A DNA stretch of 64,000 nt from Legionella steelei (GTDB lineage: Bacteria; Pseudomonadota; Gammaproteobacteria; Legionellales; Legionellaceae): assembly GCF_001468005.1 (NCBI RefSeq), contig NZ_LNYY01000021.1:496637-560636 (forward strand). The letters are read 5' to 3'. The position numbers were made by a program, and so were the translations under genes. Position 1 is the first letter of the stretch. The number at the start of each line of letters is the position of its first letter. Under the pieces are notes generated by a model, which was given only the letters and a program-made list of their open reading frames with translations, was not told where the DNA came from and searched no databases. This document shows, in pieces, positions 1 through 8,913 of this stretch.

Positions 1-323
1 ATAATGGGGAACTACCCGAAGATTATGAAAAGGAAGTTTTAGGGCCTTTCAAAGAAGATATTTTGTTGCAAATCAAACGTACCTTACAATTTTTCTATTC
101 CACAAGTCAGGATGGAGAGGTGGATCATATTTTACTGGCTGGAGGATTAGCCAAACTACCAGGTTTAGTTTCATTAGTTCAAGAGCGATTAGGAATGAGT
201 ACTACTATTGCTAACCCATTTTCGTATATGACTCCAGGTAAAATGGTGCATCTGGATTCTATAAATAATGATGCTCCAACACTTATGGTCGCTTGTGGCC
301 TGGCATTAAGGGATATTAAGTGA
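1..323 (+). CDS. pilM: PilM, type IV pilus inner-membrane assembly ATPase-like protein (C-terminal part)
   Basis: The reading frame is open from the window edge (first full codon at 3) to TGA at 321-323, so only about the last 106 residues are present. The stretch HILLAGGLAKLPGLVSLVQERLG and the following TLMVACGLALRD match the actin-like fold C-terminus of PilM, where a glycine-rich loop contacts nucleotide. PilM sits on the cytoplasmic side and binds the PilN N-terminus. It is followed by pilN after 6 bases, as in the usual pilMNOPQ operon. The start lies outside the window. Identity rests mainly on context plus this motif. Confidence 0.9.
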   Translation, partial: NGELPEDYEKEVLGPFKEDILLQIKRTLQFFYSTSQDGEVDHILLAGGLAKLPGLVSLVQERLGMSTTIANPFSYMTPGKMVHLDSINNDAPTLMVACGLALRDIK

Positions 324-329
324 GGCTAT

Positions 330-917
330 ATGACGCAGATTAACCTTCTTCCCTGGCGAGAATTAAAACGGGAGCAGGATAAAAAACTGTTTACGACCAT
401 GCTGCTTGTGTGCGTTGTGGTTGCTGCCTTTATCGTATTTTTAATTAACTCTTATGCTTCAGGTTTAGTGAGTAATCAAATTACGCGCAATCAAATGTTG
501 CAAAAAGAAATTAATACTATGAATGCACAACTAAATGAATTAAAAAACTTACAAAAAGCTAGAGAAGTGCTTATTTCCAGGATGTCTATAGTCCAACATT
601 TACAATCCACCAGAACATTAATGGTCCATTTATTTGATGAGCTAATTAATATTATGCCATCTGGAGTCTATCTGACTCAGGTCGAGGGCAAGAATGATGT
701 TATCACGGTATTAGGGTATACTGAGTCAAATACATTTGTCTCCATGTTAATGAGAAACATAGAAAACAATGATTGGCTTCATGACCCTCGGCTTACTGAA
801 ATCAAAAGAGAAGAGAACAATAAAGATAAGGATAAAGAAAAACAGCAATCCACAGAAAATGAATTTAAATTAACTTTTTTATTGGCTCCTCAATTCCAGA
901 TTGGAATTATACTATGA
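330..917 (+). CDS. pilN: PilN, type IV pilus inner-membrane alignment protein
   Basis: 195 residues. The N-terminus INLLPWRE is the conserved PilN peptide that docks into PilM. One membrane helix follows at about residues 21-43, then a periplasmic coiled coil (about 45-85) and a small ferredoxin-like domain around 95-180. It is a bitopic inner-membrane protein that pairs with PilO to connect the motor to the secretin. The ATG at 330 is preceded by GAGG. It overlaps pilO by 4 bases (ATGA), consistent with translational coupling. A charged lysine-rich stretch near residues 160-172 looks like a flexible linker. Confidence 0.95.
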   Translation: MTQINLLPWRELKREQDKKLFTTMLLVCVVVAAFIVFLINSYASGLVSNQITRNQMLQKEINTMNAQLNELKNLQKAREVLISRMSIVQHLQSTRTLMVHLFDELINIMPSGVYLTQVEGKNDVITVLGYTESNTFVSMLMRNIENNDWLHDPRLTEIKREENNKDKDKEKQQSTENEFKLTFLLAPQFQIGIIL

Positions 918-1513
918 ACAGCATTAACCTGAATGAGTTAACTCTGGACAATGTAGGGCAATGGCCACCTGTGGTCAAAATGTGTGTTTTTTTAGGGGTT
1001 AGTATTTTAATTATTGCTCTAGGATATTGGCTGATCATACAGGACAATTTTACCCAGTTTAATAAATTGAAAGGTCAAGAGGCGACTTTAAAAACAGATT
1101 TTGAAAGCAAGCAGCGACAACTGTATAATCTACCTGCCTATCGTGAGCAGTTAGAGGTTATGCGTGAACGTTTTGTATTAATGCTCAAGCAGCTTCCTGA
1201 AAAAAATGAGATGCCTGGCTTGTTGGAGGAGATTTCTAAAACAGGTGTGGCCTCAGGTTTAAGGTTTGAGTTATTTGCCCCGCAACCAGAAGTTATGCAT
1301 GATTTTTATGTTGAATTGCCTATAAAAATTTCAGTAGTAGGAACTTATTTTCAATTGGCTATGTTTATAAGTCGAGTAGCTCAAATGAATCGTATTGTAA
1401 CGTTGCATGATTTTAGTATTGAAGGGGTGTCTTCTAAAGACCATAAAGAAGTCTCGGAAGATGAATTGGACATGAGCATTACTGCTAAAATATATCGATA
1501 TCGCACACAATGA
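914..1513 (+). CDS. pilO: PilO, type IV pilus inner-membrane alignment protein
   Basis: 199 residues, the usual size. A membrane helix at about residues 22-43 follows a short cytosolic tail carrying the LDNVGQWPP element typical of PilO. A coiled coil then leads to a periplasmic domain (about 90-195). It heterodimerises with PilN and recruits PilP. The start overlaps the pilN stop, and its own stop overlaps the pilP start, so the whole set is likely one transcript. Nothing unusual is seen. Confidence 0.95.
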   Translation: MNSINLNELTLDNVGQWPPVVKMCVFLGVSILIIALGYWLIIQDNFTQFNKLKGQEATLKTDFESKQRQLYNLPAYREQLEVMRERFVLMLKQLPEKNEMPGLLEEISKTGVASGLRFELFAPQPEVMHDFYVELPIKISVVGTYFQLAMFISRVAQMNRIVTLHDFSIEGVSSKDHKEVSEDELDMSITAKIYRYRTQ

Positions 1514-2046
1514 TGAGCCGAAAACAAGGGATTGGTTATAAACTCAAGTATTTTGGGTATATTTGTACTTTATCTTTATTACTGGGGTCTTGTTCCGGTA
1601 ATAATGATGATTTGAGGCGATATATTGATGAAGTAAAACATAGAAAAACACGAGAGATTGAACCTATTCCTTCATTTTCACCTTTACCTACTTTTAAATT
1701 TCCTGATAATGGTAACCGGCGTAATCCATTTAAGCCTATAACGCACAAAAAAGAGCAAGTCGATATGAACGCGCCAGATAAAAACAGGCCTAAAGAACCT
1801 TTAGAGGCTTACCCTTTGGATGCATTAAAATTTGTGGGGACTTTAAGGCAAGGAAATGATACGTGGGCATTGATTAAATTGCCTAGCTCAGATATTACCC
1901 ATGTTCGAGTTGGTAATTATATGGGACAAAATTATGGTCGTATCGTGTCGATTAAAAATAATGCAATTCAATTAATAGAAACAACACAAACCTCTGGAAA
2001 GTGGGATAAACATAAAACCACGATTGAGTTATATACTGGGAAGTAG
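1510..2046 (+). CDS. pilP: PilP, pilotin-like inner-membrane lipoprotein of the type IV pilus
   Basis: 178 residues. A hydrophobic signal peptide ends in the lipobox LGSC, with the modified Cys at about residue 28. The mature part has the proline-rich linker (RNPFKP) and the C-terminal beta domain beginning at LDALKFVGTL, both hallmarks of PilP. The first ATG (1510) overlaps the pilO stop; the next ATG at 1513 is equally possible and changes only one residue. PilP links PilNO to the periplasmic part of PilQ. Confidence 0.95.
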   Translation: MMSRKQGIGYKLKYFGYICTLSLLLGSCSGNNDDLRRYIDEVKHRKTREIEPIPSFSPLPTFKFPDNGNRRNPFKPITHKKEQVDMNAPDKNRPKEPLEAYPLDALKFVGTLRQGNDTWALIKLPSSDITHVRVGNYMGQNYGRIVSIKNNAIQLIETTQTSGKWDKHKTTIELYTGK

Positions 2047-2054
2047 GAGCAAAA

Positions 2055-4160
2055 GTGCGGAGAATAGTTGCTTTATTCGTTTTCATTGGTATGAGCTTTA
2101 GTATGATGGCTCTTGCCCAAAATAATCCTCTTGTTGCCGTAAAGGTAATTCCTTTACCTGAGGCAAAGTTGCGTATGGATTTCGAATTTGCGAAACCACT
2201 TAAGCAAGAACCCGCAAGTTTTGTGACCCAAAGTCCGGCGCGTATAGTCCTTGATTTCATTGACGCCAATCTGCAATTGCCTCCTGAACAGAAAACGAAA
2301 GAAGTTAAAATAGGTTCTCTGAATACGTATACAGTTGTGGCTGTAGGTACACGTGTTAGGGCTATACTGGATTTAAATTATCCAGTACCTTATTCAGGCT
2401 CAATTTCTGGCGCAATTTATACGCTTATCTTAAATGGCAAAAGCAATGACATCTTTCAACCCCCAAAAGAACTTTTAATCACGCATCGACCAGTCAAAAC
2501 CAGTTATGAAATCAATCATTTTGATTTTCGTGGTATTGAGCACCAAGGGGGGCGCGCAATCGTTAATGTTTCCAGCACCAATGTTCCAATTGAGGTTGAG
2601 GAACATGGTAAAGAAATTCTCGTTAAATTTTTAAATACTAAAATTCCACAAAATTTAATGAAGCGTTTTGATGTTTCAGATTTTCGTAGTCCCGTACAGC
2701 TGGTAAGTTTTCGACAAGTAGGTAAAAATGCACACATGACTTTGTCAAACAAAGGTAGCTTTGGTCAGTACGTTTATCAAGTGAATAAACAGTTTATGAT
2801 CGATGTACTTTCCTTAACTCCAGAAGAAGCACAACAGGCCAAATTGAAAAAGAAAGTCTTTTCTGGAAGAAGAATTTCTTTGAATTTTCAGAACATTAGC
2901 ATACGCGCTGTATTACAGTTATTGGCTGATTTTACTGGAATTAATATTGTAGTAAGCGATAAAGTTCAAGGTAATATAACCCTTAGATTAAATAATATTC
3001 CATGGGACCAAGCGTTGGATATTATTTTAACGACACAAGGTTTAGCGAAACGCCAGACTGGTAATGTAATTTTGATCGATTATAAAGCTGCTTTTGATAA
3101 AATGGAGGCAGAAGAACTTAAGAGCCGACATGCCATTCAAAGACTTGAACCGGTACGTTCTGAACTGATTCAGATTAATTATGCCAAAGCCACTGATCTG
3201 GCGATTTTAATTAAAGACAAGCAAAACTCACTTTTATCTGAAAAAGGTAAAGTAAGCGTTGATACACGTACAAATACCATCTGGATTCAAGATAGTGGTA
3301 CCAAAATCGACGAAGTCAGGGATTTAATCAAACAGTTGGACGTTCCCGTCAAGCAAGTGCTTATTGAAGCGCGCATCGTTGAAGTCACTAAAGATTTTGC
3401 GCAAGACTTAGGAATACGTTGGGGGGTTTCTAGGCCACCAACTTTAAGTGGTACATTGGCTGGAGCCAACCAGATGCAACAAGGGGTTACCCCTGCAAAT
3501 GTCGTGCCGTTTACAGACCGATTAAATCTGGATTTAGTTGCTGCTCCTGTCACAGGAGCTGTGCCTGCGTCTCTTGGTATCGCATTGGCACAACTTGGCG
3601 ATAATATTTTACTTGATCTCGAACTGTCAGCTCTGGAAAGCGAGGGGCTTGCTGAATTGATATCCAGCCCTAGACTTATCACTGCAAATCAACAACCCGC
3701 AGTGATTGATTCAGGACAGGAGATTCCTTATCAGGAGGCGACTTCCAGTGGTGCAACTGCTGTGGCTTTCAAAAAAGCAGTATTGAGTCTAAAAGTCACA
3801 CCACAGATTACTCCTGATAGTAAGATACTTATGGAATTAAAGATTAATCAGGATACTGCTTCACCGCAATTATTTAATGGGGTACCTTCGATATTAACCA
3901 AGGAAATTCAAACTAATGTCCTTGTCAGTAATGGACAAACTATTGTTCTTGGGGGTATTTTCCAGCAGGACAAAAGTAAGACTATTACGCGAGTACCTTT
4001 TTTTGGGCAGCTGCCAGTAGTTGGAAATTTGTTTAAGAATACGCAAATTGCTCTTAAAAATGATGAGCTGCTAATTTTCATTACACCCAAAATCATTACA
4101 AACTCATTATCGATTACAACAATTGAGGGTAGAAAACCGATTCGTTTTGATGAAAAATAA
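2055..4160 (+). CDS. pilQ: PilQ, type IV pilus outer-membrane secretin
   Basis: 701 residues starting at GTG 2055, with AGGAGC just upstream. A signal peptide (cleavage after the ALA near residue 22) is followed by two AMIN domains that bind peptidoglycan (about 30-130 and 155-255), an STN/N0 domain (about 270-340), an N1 domain, and the secretin barrel (about 430-685) with the SPRLITANQQPAVIDSGQEI and GGIFQQDKS signatures. It forms the outer-membrane gate through which the pilus emerges. It is the last gene of pilMNOPQ; a short hairpin follows at 4169-4190. Confidence 0.97.
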   Translation: MRRIVALFVFIGMSFSMMALAQNNPLVAVKVIPLPEAKLRMDFEFAKPLKQEPASFVTQSPARIVLDFIDANLQLPPEQKTKEVKIGSLNTYTVVAVGTRVRAILDLNYPVPYSGSISGAIYTLILNGKSNDIFQPPKELLITHRPVKTSYEINHFDFRGIEHQGGRAIVNVSSTNVPIEVEEHGKEILVKFLNTKIPQNLMKRFDVSDFRSPVQLVSFRQVGKNAHMTLSNKGSFGQYVYQVNKQFMIDVLSLTPEEAQQAKLKKKVFSGRRISLNFQNISIRAVLQLLADFTGINIVVSDKVQGNITLRLNNIPWDQALDIILTTQGLAKRQTGNVILIDYKAAFDKMEAEELKSRHAIQRLEPVRSELIQINYAKATDLAILIKDKQNSLLSEKGKVSVDTRTNTIWIQDSGTKIDEVRDLIKQLDVPVKQVLIEARIVEVTKDFAQDLGIRWGVSRPPTLSGTLAGANQMQQGVTPANVVPFTDRLNLDLVAAPVTGAVPASLGIALAQLGDNILLDLELSALESEGLAELISSPRLITANQQPAVIDSGQEIPYQEATSSGATAVAFKKAVLSLKVTPQITPDSKILMELKINQDTASPQLFNGVPSILTKEIQTNVLVSNGQTIVLGGIFQQDKSKTITRVPFFGQLPVVGNLFKNTQIALKNDELLIFITPKIITNSLSITTIEGRKPIRFDEK

Positions 4161-4652
4161 GATTTAGATACCCCTCTCCCCTAAGGGGTAGTGGAAAATA
4201 AAAAAGTGATGATCCCTTAGGCTTAATAACCCAGCCTACGTTTACTTTTTCGGGTATATTCCTGGATATGCATACGTTTAAGCACGATGTAGGGAGAAAA
4301 AATTTGTGGGGATTCTCTGGAATAAATTGTGACAATGTACTATTTATGAAGGTACCAAATATGATGTGTTTTGCCCCACTTAAATACATTTTATGAAGCA
4401 CTTACCTCCAACAAGGACATTAAGAAGTGATATAATAGAAATGATTAAGAGTAAATAGTTATAAAATATGCTCATTTGTTGTAGAATAATGAGCGGGAAT
4501 TTCTAACTGCGAAAAATACAGTTAGGGTTGAGCCCCAAATACTCCCCACTTTCGGCTACTTATAATATTTTAGTTTGACGCTAAAATGGGAGGTTATTTC
4601 GGACTCGATCTTTAATTAATGACATTTCAGTTAAAGAGGTATGTAATAAAAA
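4161..4652. other. 492-bp intergenic region between pilQ and aroK
   Basis: No convincing gene is seen. It contains the hairpin at 4169-4190, half of a dispersed repeat (GCTTAATAACCCAGCCTACG at 4221-4240), a perfect 7-bp stem at 4503-4525 (CTAACTG/CAGTTAG with a 9-base loop), and a TATAAT at 4561-4566 that could be a -10 for aroK although no good -35 lies 17 bp upstream. The stem-loop followed by a -10 could be a terminator/promoter boundary or part of the aroK leader. Confidence 0.5.
4169..4190. repeat. Short hairpin after pilQ
   Basis: TACCCCT at 4169-4175 pairs with AGGGGTA at 4184-4190. There is no T-run after it, so a Rho-independent terminator is doubtful. The sequence resembles the C-rich/G-rich arms of the REP-like element at about 54945-55062, so it may be a remnant of that family that also ends transcripts. 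Confidence 0.45.
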
Positions 4653-5180
4653 ATGAGCATAGTTAAAGTACGAAATATTTTTCTCATCGGACCCATGGGT
4701 GCAGGTAAAAGCACTATAGGTCGTGCTTTGGCAAAGGAGCTCAAGTTAGAATTTTTTGATTCAGATGAAGTGATTGAAGAACGTGCTGGTGCGGACATAT
4801 CTTGGATTTTTGATATTGAAGGCGAAGAAGGGTTCAGACGACGTGAGCAAAAAGTTATCGAAGAGTTAACTCAAAAGACCAACATTGTTTTGGCCACTGG
4901 TGGTGGAGTCGTAATCACTCCTGAAAACAGAAATGCATTAGCGGGGCGTGGAACCGTAATCTATCTAAAAACCTCATTACAACAACAGTTCGAAAGAACG
5001 AAGCGCGATACAAAACGTCCTTTACTACAGACAAATGATCTTGAGGGCCGATTGGAGTTATTGAGAGACGAGCGCGAGCCATTCTACAATGAATTAGCTG
5101 ATGTTAGTTTTGAAACAGATAAATTAACGGTCAAAGCAGTTGCAAATAATATAATAAAATATATTTATGGCGAACTTTGA
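4653..5180 (+). CDS. aroK: Shikimate kinase
   Basis: 175 residues. It phosphorylates shikimate at O3 in the chorismate pathway, in the cytosol. The Walker A loop GPMGAGKST is at residues 13-21, the DSDEVIEE shikimate-binding Asp region at about 36-43, the ATGGGVV loop near 87, and the lid arginines around KRDTKRPLL (about 115-123). Length is normal. It overlaps aroB by 14 bases, the aroKB order found throughout gammaproteobacteria. Confidence 0.97.
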   Translation: MSIVKVRNIFLIGPMGAGKSTIGRALAKELKLEFFDSDEVIEERAGADISWIFDIEGEEGFRRREQKVIEELTQKTNIVLATGGGVVITPENRNALAGRGTVIYLKTSLQQQFERTKRDTKRPLLQTNDLEGRLELLRDEREPFYNELADVSFETDKLTVKAVANNIIKYIYGEL

Positions 5181-6270
5181 GGTTTATGATCAGGTTGATG
5201 TCTCTTTAACTGAACATCAATATCCCATTATTATTTGTCGCAATGGTTTGCAAAATCTAGATTTTCTGCGAACCATTGCCACGTCTCCACAGATTCTAAT
5301 TGTTACCAACCAAACAATAGCTCCTCTTTATTTAAAACAGGTGCAAGCTGCATTTGGGGATACTCAGTGTGATGTGTTGATTTTAAAAGATGGAGAGCAA
5401 TATAAAAATCAGCAAAGTTTATTTACCATCTATGATGCATTAATCCAACACAAACACCATAGAGACACAACGTTAATCGCTTTGGGCGGAGGTGTGATTG
5501 GCGATATGACGGGATTTGCAGCATCAACGTATCAGCGCGGAGTGAAGTTTATTCAAATGCCTACCACGTTATTAGCGCAGATCGATGCTGCTATTGGTGG
5601 GAAAACTGGTATTAATCATGCTTTGGGTAAAAATATGATTGGTAGTTTTTATCAACCCCAAGCAGTAATTATTGATTTGGCTACATTAAGCACTCTGCCT
5701 GAAAGAGAGTTTCGTGCGGGTTTAGCAGAAATGATCAAATACGCGCTACTGGCTGGAGGTGATTTTTTCAAATTTTTAAGTGAAACGCTTCAACAAGGGT
5801 TAACTGCTGAGAGTCCTCAGCTGCCTGAATTAATTGCTGAATGCTGCCGTATTAAAGCGCAATTTGTTGAAACTGATGAAAAGGAAGCGGGGCAGCGTGC
5901 GCTACTCAACCTGGGCCATACTTTTGCACATGCCTTGGAAACTTATACTCAATATCAGCAATGGTTGCATGGTGAAGCGGTGGCAATTGGTTTGTATTGT
6001 GCAACAGTTTTGTCACATAAAATGCATTTGGTTGATAAGCAATTGGTGGAACAAGTTGAACAAATTTTACATCAAGCAGGTTTGCCACATAAAATCCCAA
6101 GTATGATAAATTTGAAAAAGCTCAAAGAGCTAATGCAATCGGATAAAAAAATTAAAAATAACTGTTTACGCTTTGTACTACTTAAGAAACCCGGTGATTG
6201 TTATCTTGAAGCTGGAGTAACAGAGGATTGTTTGTATAATGCACTTGTTGCAGCTGTAAGAGGAGAATAA
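5167..6270 (+). CDS. aroB: 3-dehydroquinate synthase
   Basis: 367 residues. It converts DAHP to 3-dehydroquinate using NAD and a divalent metal. Visible motifs are DGEQYKN, the NAD-binding [19 protein letters not shown], the [19 protein letters not shown] substrate/metal segment, and the metal ligands in [12 protein letters not shown] and LHGEAVAIG. The start lies inside the end of aroK, so the two are translationally coupled. The SPOR-domain gene follows after 2 bases. Confidence 0.97.
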   Translation: MANFEVYDQVDVSLTEHQYPIIICRNGLQNLDFLRTIATSPQILIVTNQTIAPLYLKQVQAAFGDTQCDVLILKDGEQYKNQQSLFTIYDALIQHKHHRDTTLIALGGGVIGDMTGFAASTYQRGVKFIQMPTTLLAQIDAAIGGKTGINHALGKNMIGSFYQPQAVIIDLATLSTLPEREFRAGLAEMIKYALLAGGDFFKFLSETLQQGLTAESPQLPELIAECCRIKAQFVETDEKEAGQRALLNLGHTFAHALETYTQYQQWLHGEAVAIGLYCATVLSHKMHLVDKQLVEQVEQILHQAGLPHKIPSMINLKKLKELMQSDKKIKNNCLRFVLLKKPGDCYLEAGVTEDCLYNALVAAVRGE

Positions 6271-6272
6271 AA

Positions 6273-7712
6273 ATGAAAGAGGGAATGATTCAGTCTGATA
6301 TAGCGGCTGTAATTCAACCAAGAGTATTGTTTAAACCAGGATCTTGGCTTGCTAAAATTGATTTCATTAATCATTTGATTCTTTTTAACAACGTGCTCAT
6401 TACGGTTTTATCTGAGAAAGAGGGCGGTAAAACTTCTTTTAGTACTTTGTTACAAAGTAATTTAGATCAACAAATCAAAGCGGTGCCTATGACGGTTAAG
6501 GCTCCTTGCAATAGAGAGAGCTTAATTCAGGAAATTGCAACTCAACTACATCTGAATCATGATGAAAATACAGACATTAGTTCATTAGTCGCGCAAATTA
6601 ATGAGCGCAAAGCTCATGTATTACTCTTAATTGATGATGCGCAACATTTGCCAGAATCTTTAATTAAAGAAGCGATGCTAGCAATCAAGAATCAGGAGAA
6701 TTTTAGTTTCTTTCATCTCTGTTTGATATCAGATTATTCAATTGTTGCAACGCTTAACAACTTAGTCGCTTCGTTTTTTGATAATTTGGTACATACTATA
6801 GAATTGGGTTCATTGAATGAAAGTGAAACAAGAACCTATGTTTTACAACGTGCCATGGCTGCCCATTTGATCAGTAAACCATTAACTGATGCTCAGTTTA
6901 AGCAATTTTATCAACTGACCAAAGGAAATGTGGCAAAAATTAACAGCAATCTTGAAGCATTTGTATTTAAATGTGCGGCACAAAAGAAAAAAGAGCCACT
7001 AAAATGGGTAAAGAAAGCTGGTATCGCAGGCAGCGTCGCTTTAATTGCAGGGCTTGTTGGTTTTTATTTTGCGCAACACTATGATTTTTCATCATTTCAT
7101 TTAGAGACAATGAGCAATGAAAATACAATAAATCGGCAAGCACAATCTGAAGTATTAGTAAGTCAAATTGCTTCTTGGCAGGATTCTTCAACACGACAAT
7201 TGGTATATGCTTCTTTGCCTAAAAAACAAGTATTAGATGACTTTAGTGATGAAATACCTAGTGATACAGTTGCAATTGTTGATAAGGTTGTTGTGATTCC
7301 TAAACTACAAATGAAAAACCTGGCAGAACAGGATGTTAGAATTCCTGAGTCTGAGTTTAAGCGTGAGAGCCCTGAATCTGATCTCACTCGCGAATCAAAA
7401 TTAGTCGAAATTCCAACTGCAAAACAAAATAAACAAGAACAGCTTCCTAGCTCAAAAAATAATTCTAATTTGTATACCATACAAGTTGCAGCCAGTCATA
7501 ATAAAAAAGATATAGAACGGTTTCAGCAGAATAATAAACTACTCACGCAAGATGCCAAAATAATGCATTTTACGAATGCAAAGGGAGTTTGGTATGTGCT
7601 GGCTGTTGGTGAGTATGAAAGCAGGGCTGAAGCACAACGTCACATAAGCAAATTACCCGCACGTTTAGCTAAATTAAATCCGTGGGTAAGACCCATGTCG
7701 AGTCTTGGTTAA
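6273..7712 (+). CDS. DamX-like protein: AAA ATPase domain, one membrane helix and C-terminal SPOR domain
   Basis: 479 residues. The N-terminal ExeA-like AAA domain has a Walker A-like loop EKEGGKTSF (about 49-57) and Walker B VLLLIDDAQHL (about 115-125). A single membrane helix lies at about 249-266, then a low-complexity periplasmic linker, then a SPOR domain from about 398 to the end, beginning NLYTIQVAAS. SPOR domains bind denuded septal glycan strands, so a role at the division septum is likely. Position after aroB is the same as E. coli damX, but the ATPase domain at the front is the arrangement seen in Pseudomonas/Vibrio relatives. The function of the ATPase part is unknown. Confidence 0.88.
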   Translation: MKEGMIQSDIAAVIQPRVLFKPGSWLAKIDFINHLILFNNVLITVLSEKEGGKTSFSTLLQSNLDQQIKAVPMTVKAPCNRESLIQEIATQLHLNHDENTDISSLVAQINERKAHVLLLIDDAQHLPESLIKEAMLAIKNQENFSFFHLCLISDYSIVATLNNLVASFFDNLVHTIELGSLNESETRTYVLQRAMAAHLISKPLTDAQFKQFYQLTKGNVAKINSNLEAFVFKCAAQKKKEPLKWVKKAGIAGSVALIAGLVGFYFAQHYDFSSFHLETMSNENTINRQAQSEVLVSQIASWQDSSTRQLVYASLPKKQVLDDFSDEIPSDTVAIVDKVVVIPKLQMKNLAEQDVRIPESEFKRESPESDLTRESKLVEIPTAKQNKQEQLPSSKNNSNLYTIQVAASHNKKDIERFQQNNKLLTQDAKIMHFTNAKGVWYVLAVGEYESRAEAQRHISKLPARLAKLNPWVRPMSSLG

Positions 7713-7750
7713 ATAGCAAGGGTAAATCCTGTACATGCTGATAGCCGAAA

Positions 7751-7806
7751 GTAGCCAGGGTGAAGACGACGTCCTAACCCGGGTCACTTCGCTTCACCTA
7801 GGCTAC
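7751..7806. repeat. Dispersed palindromic repeat, family 1 (copy a)
   Basis: The left arm starts GTAGCCAGGGTGAAG and the right arm ends CTTCACCTAGGCTAC; the central part keeps the CCCGGGT motif. Arms match copies at 32518-32606, 44879-44982 and 47614-47692. It lies just downstream of the SPOR gene and convergent with proC, where it could also end transcription in both directions. Confidence 0.8.
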
Positions 7807-7856
7807 AATATAACCGGTAAAGTTGCTCTGTATACACGGCCAGTCCTAATGCTAGA

Positions 7857-8693
7857 TTAAATTTTAGGATTTAATGATTGCGTTATTTGCTCAATGCGCT
7901 CTTCCGCATCTGCATAAATTTGCTTAAAGATATCAAAAAAATCAGTAAAAGACAGATTCTCTAAAGAATGAGCGGTCACACCGTGAGGAGTAGTTACACC
8001 TGCACGCAATTGCGCGAAAGAGCGCCCTGATTTTTTTGCTAGCTCTGCAGCACCCAATACAGATTCCAAAGCAATTTTTTCCGCAAGGTCCTCAGGAATT
8101 CCTCTACTTATTGCTGCTTTTTGTAACGCTTCAAGGAATAGAAAGACATAAGCTGGTGCACAGCCAACGGGAGCGGTAAGTGAGTCGATCATAGATTCTT
8201 GGTCTACCCAGAAAGTATATCCGACTTCATTAAAAAGCGTTTCAGCCAACCGCTTTTGTTCAGCGGTCGTCGAGGTACATGCGAACAACGCAGATGTTCC
8301 TTTACAAAATTCAATGGGAGTATTTGTCATTACTCGCATAATTCCCTGCTCATTTTTGTTAAGCCAACGCTTCATGCTGGAAATGTCTATTACACCCGCC
8401 AAAGAAATAATAAGAGGTTGCCGTAACTGGATGGTAGGTGCAATTTCCATACATACATCCTGCATAAATTGAGGTTTTACAGCAAGAATTAGAACCTCTG
8501 CATTCATAGTTGCTTGAATATTAGTGTTAGCTGACTGAACCCTGAGTTCTTTAACCAAACGCTCCAATTTGCTGGGATCTCGATTGCTGAATGTTATAGC
8601 ATTTGCCGGATGTCCACTTTTAATAAGTCCCCGAGCCAAAGCACTACCTAAATGACCTGCTCCAATAATGGAAATAGATTTATTTTCAAACAT
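7857..8693 (-). CDS. proC: Pyrroline-5-carboxylate reductase
   Basis: 278 residues. It catalyses the last step of proline synthesis, NAD(P)H-dependent reduction of P5C. An N-terminal Rossmann motif GAGHLGSALARGL (about 11-23) is followed by the family LAVKPQ segment and the C-terminal dimer domain with GCAPAYVFLFLEAL and the LRAGVTTPHGVTAHSL signature. Length is normal. It stands alone between the SPOR gene (convergent) and bcsG (divergent). In many relatives it follows yggS and precedes yggT; here those two lie together 30 kb away. Confidence 0.96.
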   Translation of the reverse strand: MFENKSISIIGAGHLGSALARGLIKSGHPANAITFSNRDPSKLERLVKELRVQSANTNIQATMNAEVLILAVKPQFMQDVCMEIAPTIQLRQPLIISLAGVIDISSMKRWLNKNEQGIMRVMTNTPIEFCKGTSALFACTSTTAEQKRLAETLFNEVGYTFWVDQESMIDSLTAPVGCAPAYVFLFLEALQKAAISRGIPEDLAEKIALESVLGAAELAKKSGRSFAQLRAGVTTPHGVTAHSLENLSFTDFFDIFKQIYADAEERIEQITQSLNPKI

Positions 8694-8913
8694 ATTGTCT
8701 TATATTTCAAATTTTATACAAAAATACCAAGATGAGGAGGTTTATGTCAAGAAACACGTAGAGATAGAGCCAATGAAAAATAATTTTTTTACATTGAATA
8801 TCCTATGTATCCTGTTACACTAAAAAAAACCAAAAGATCGATCCTCTTCACCAATGTGGTATTGATGCTCAGAGAGGTATGTTAATTTTGATGATTATGG
8901 ACAAAGAATAATA

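Noticed and set aside
5834-6106. 90-codon frame inside aroB in another phase
   Set aside because: aroB motifs are continuous across this span, so this is a shadow frame.
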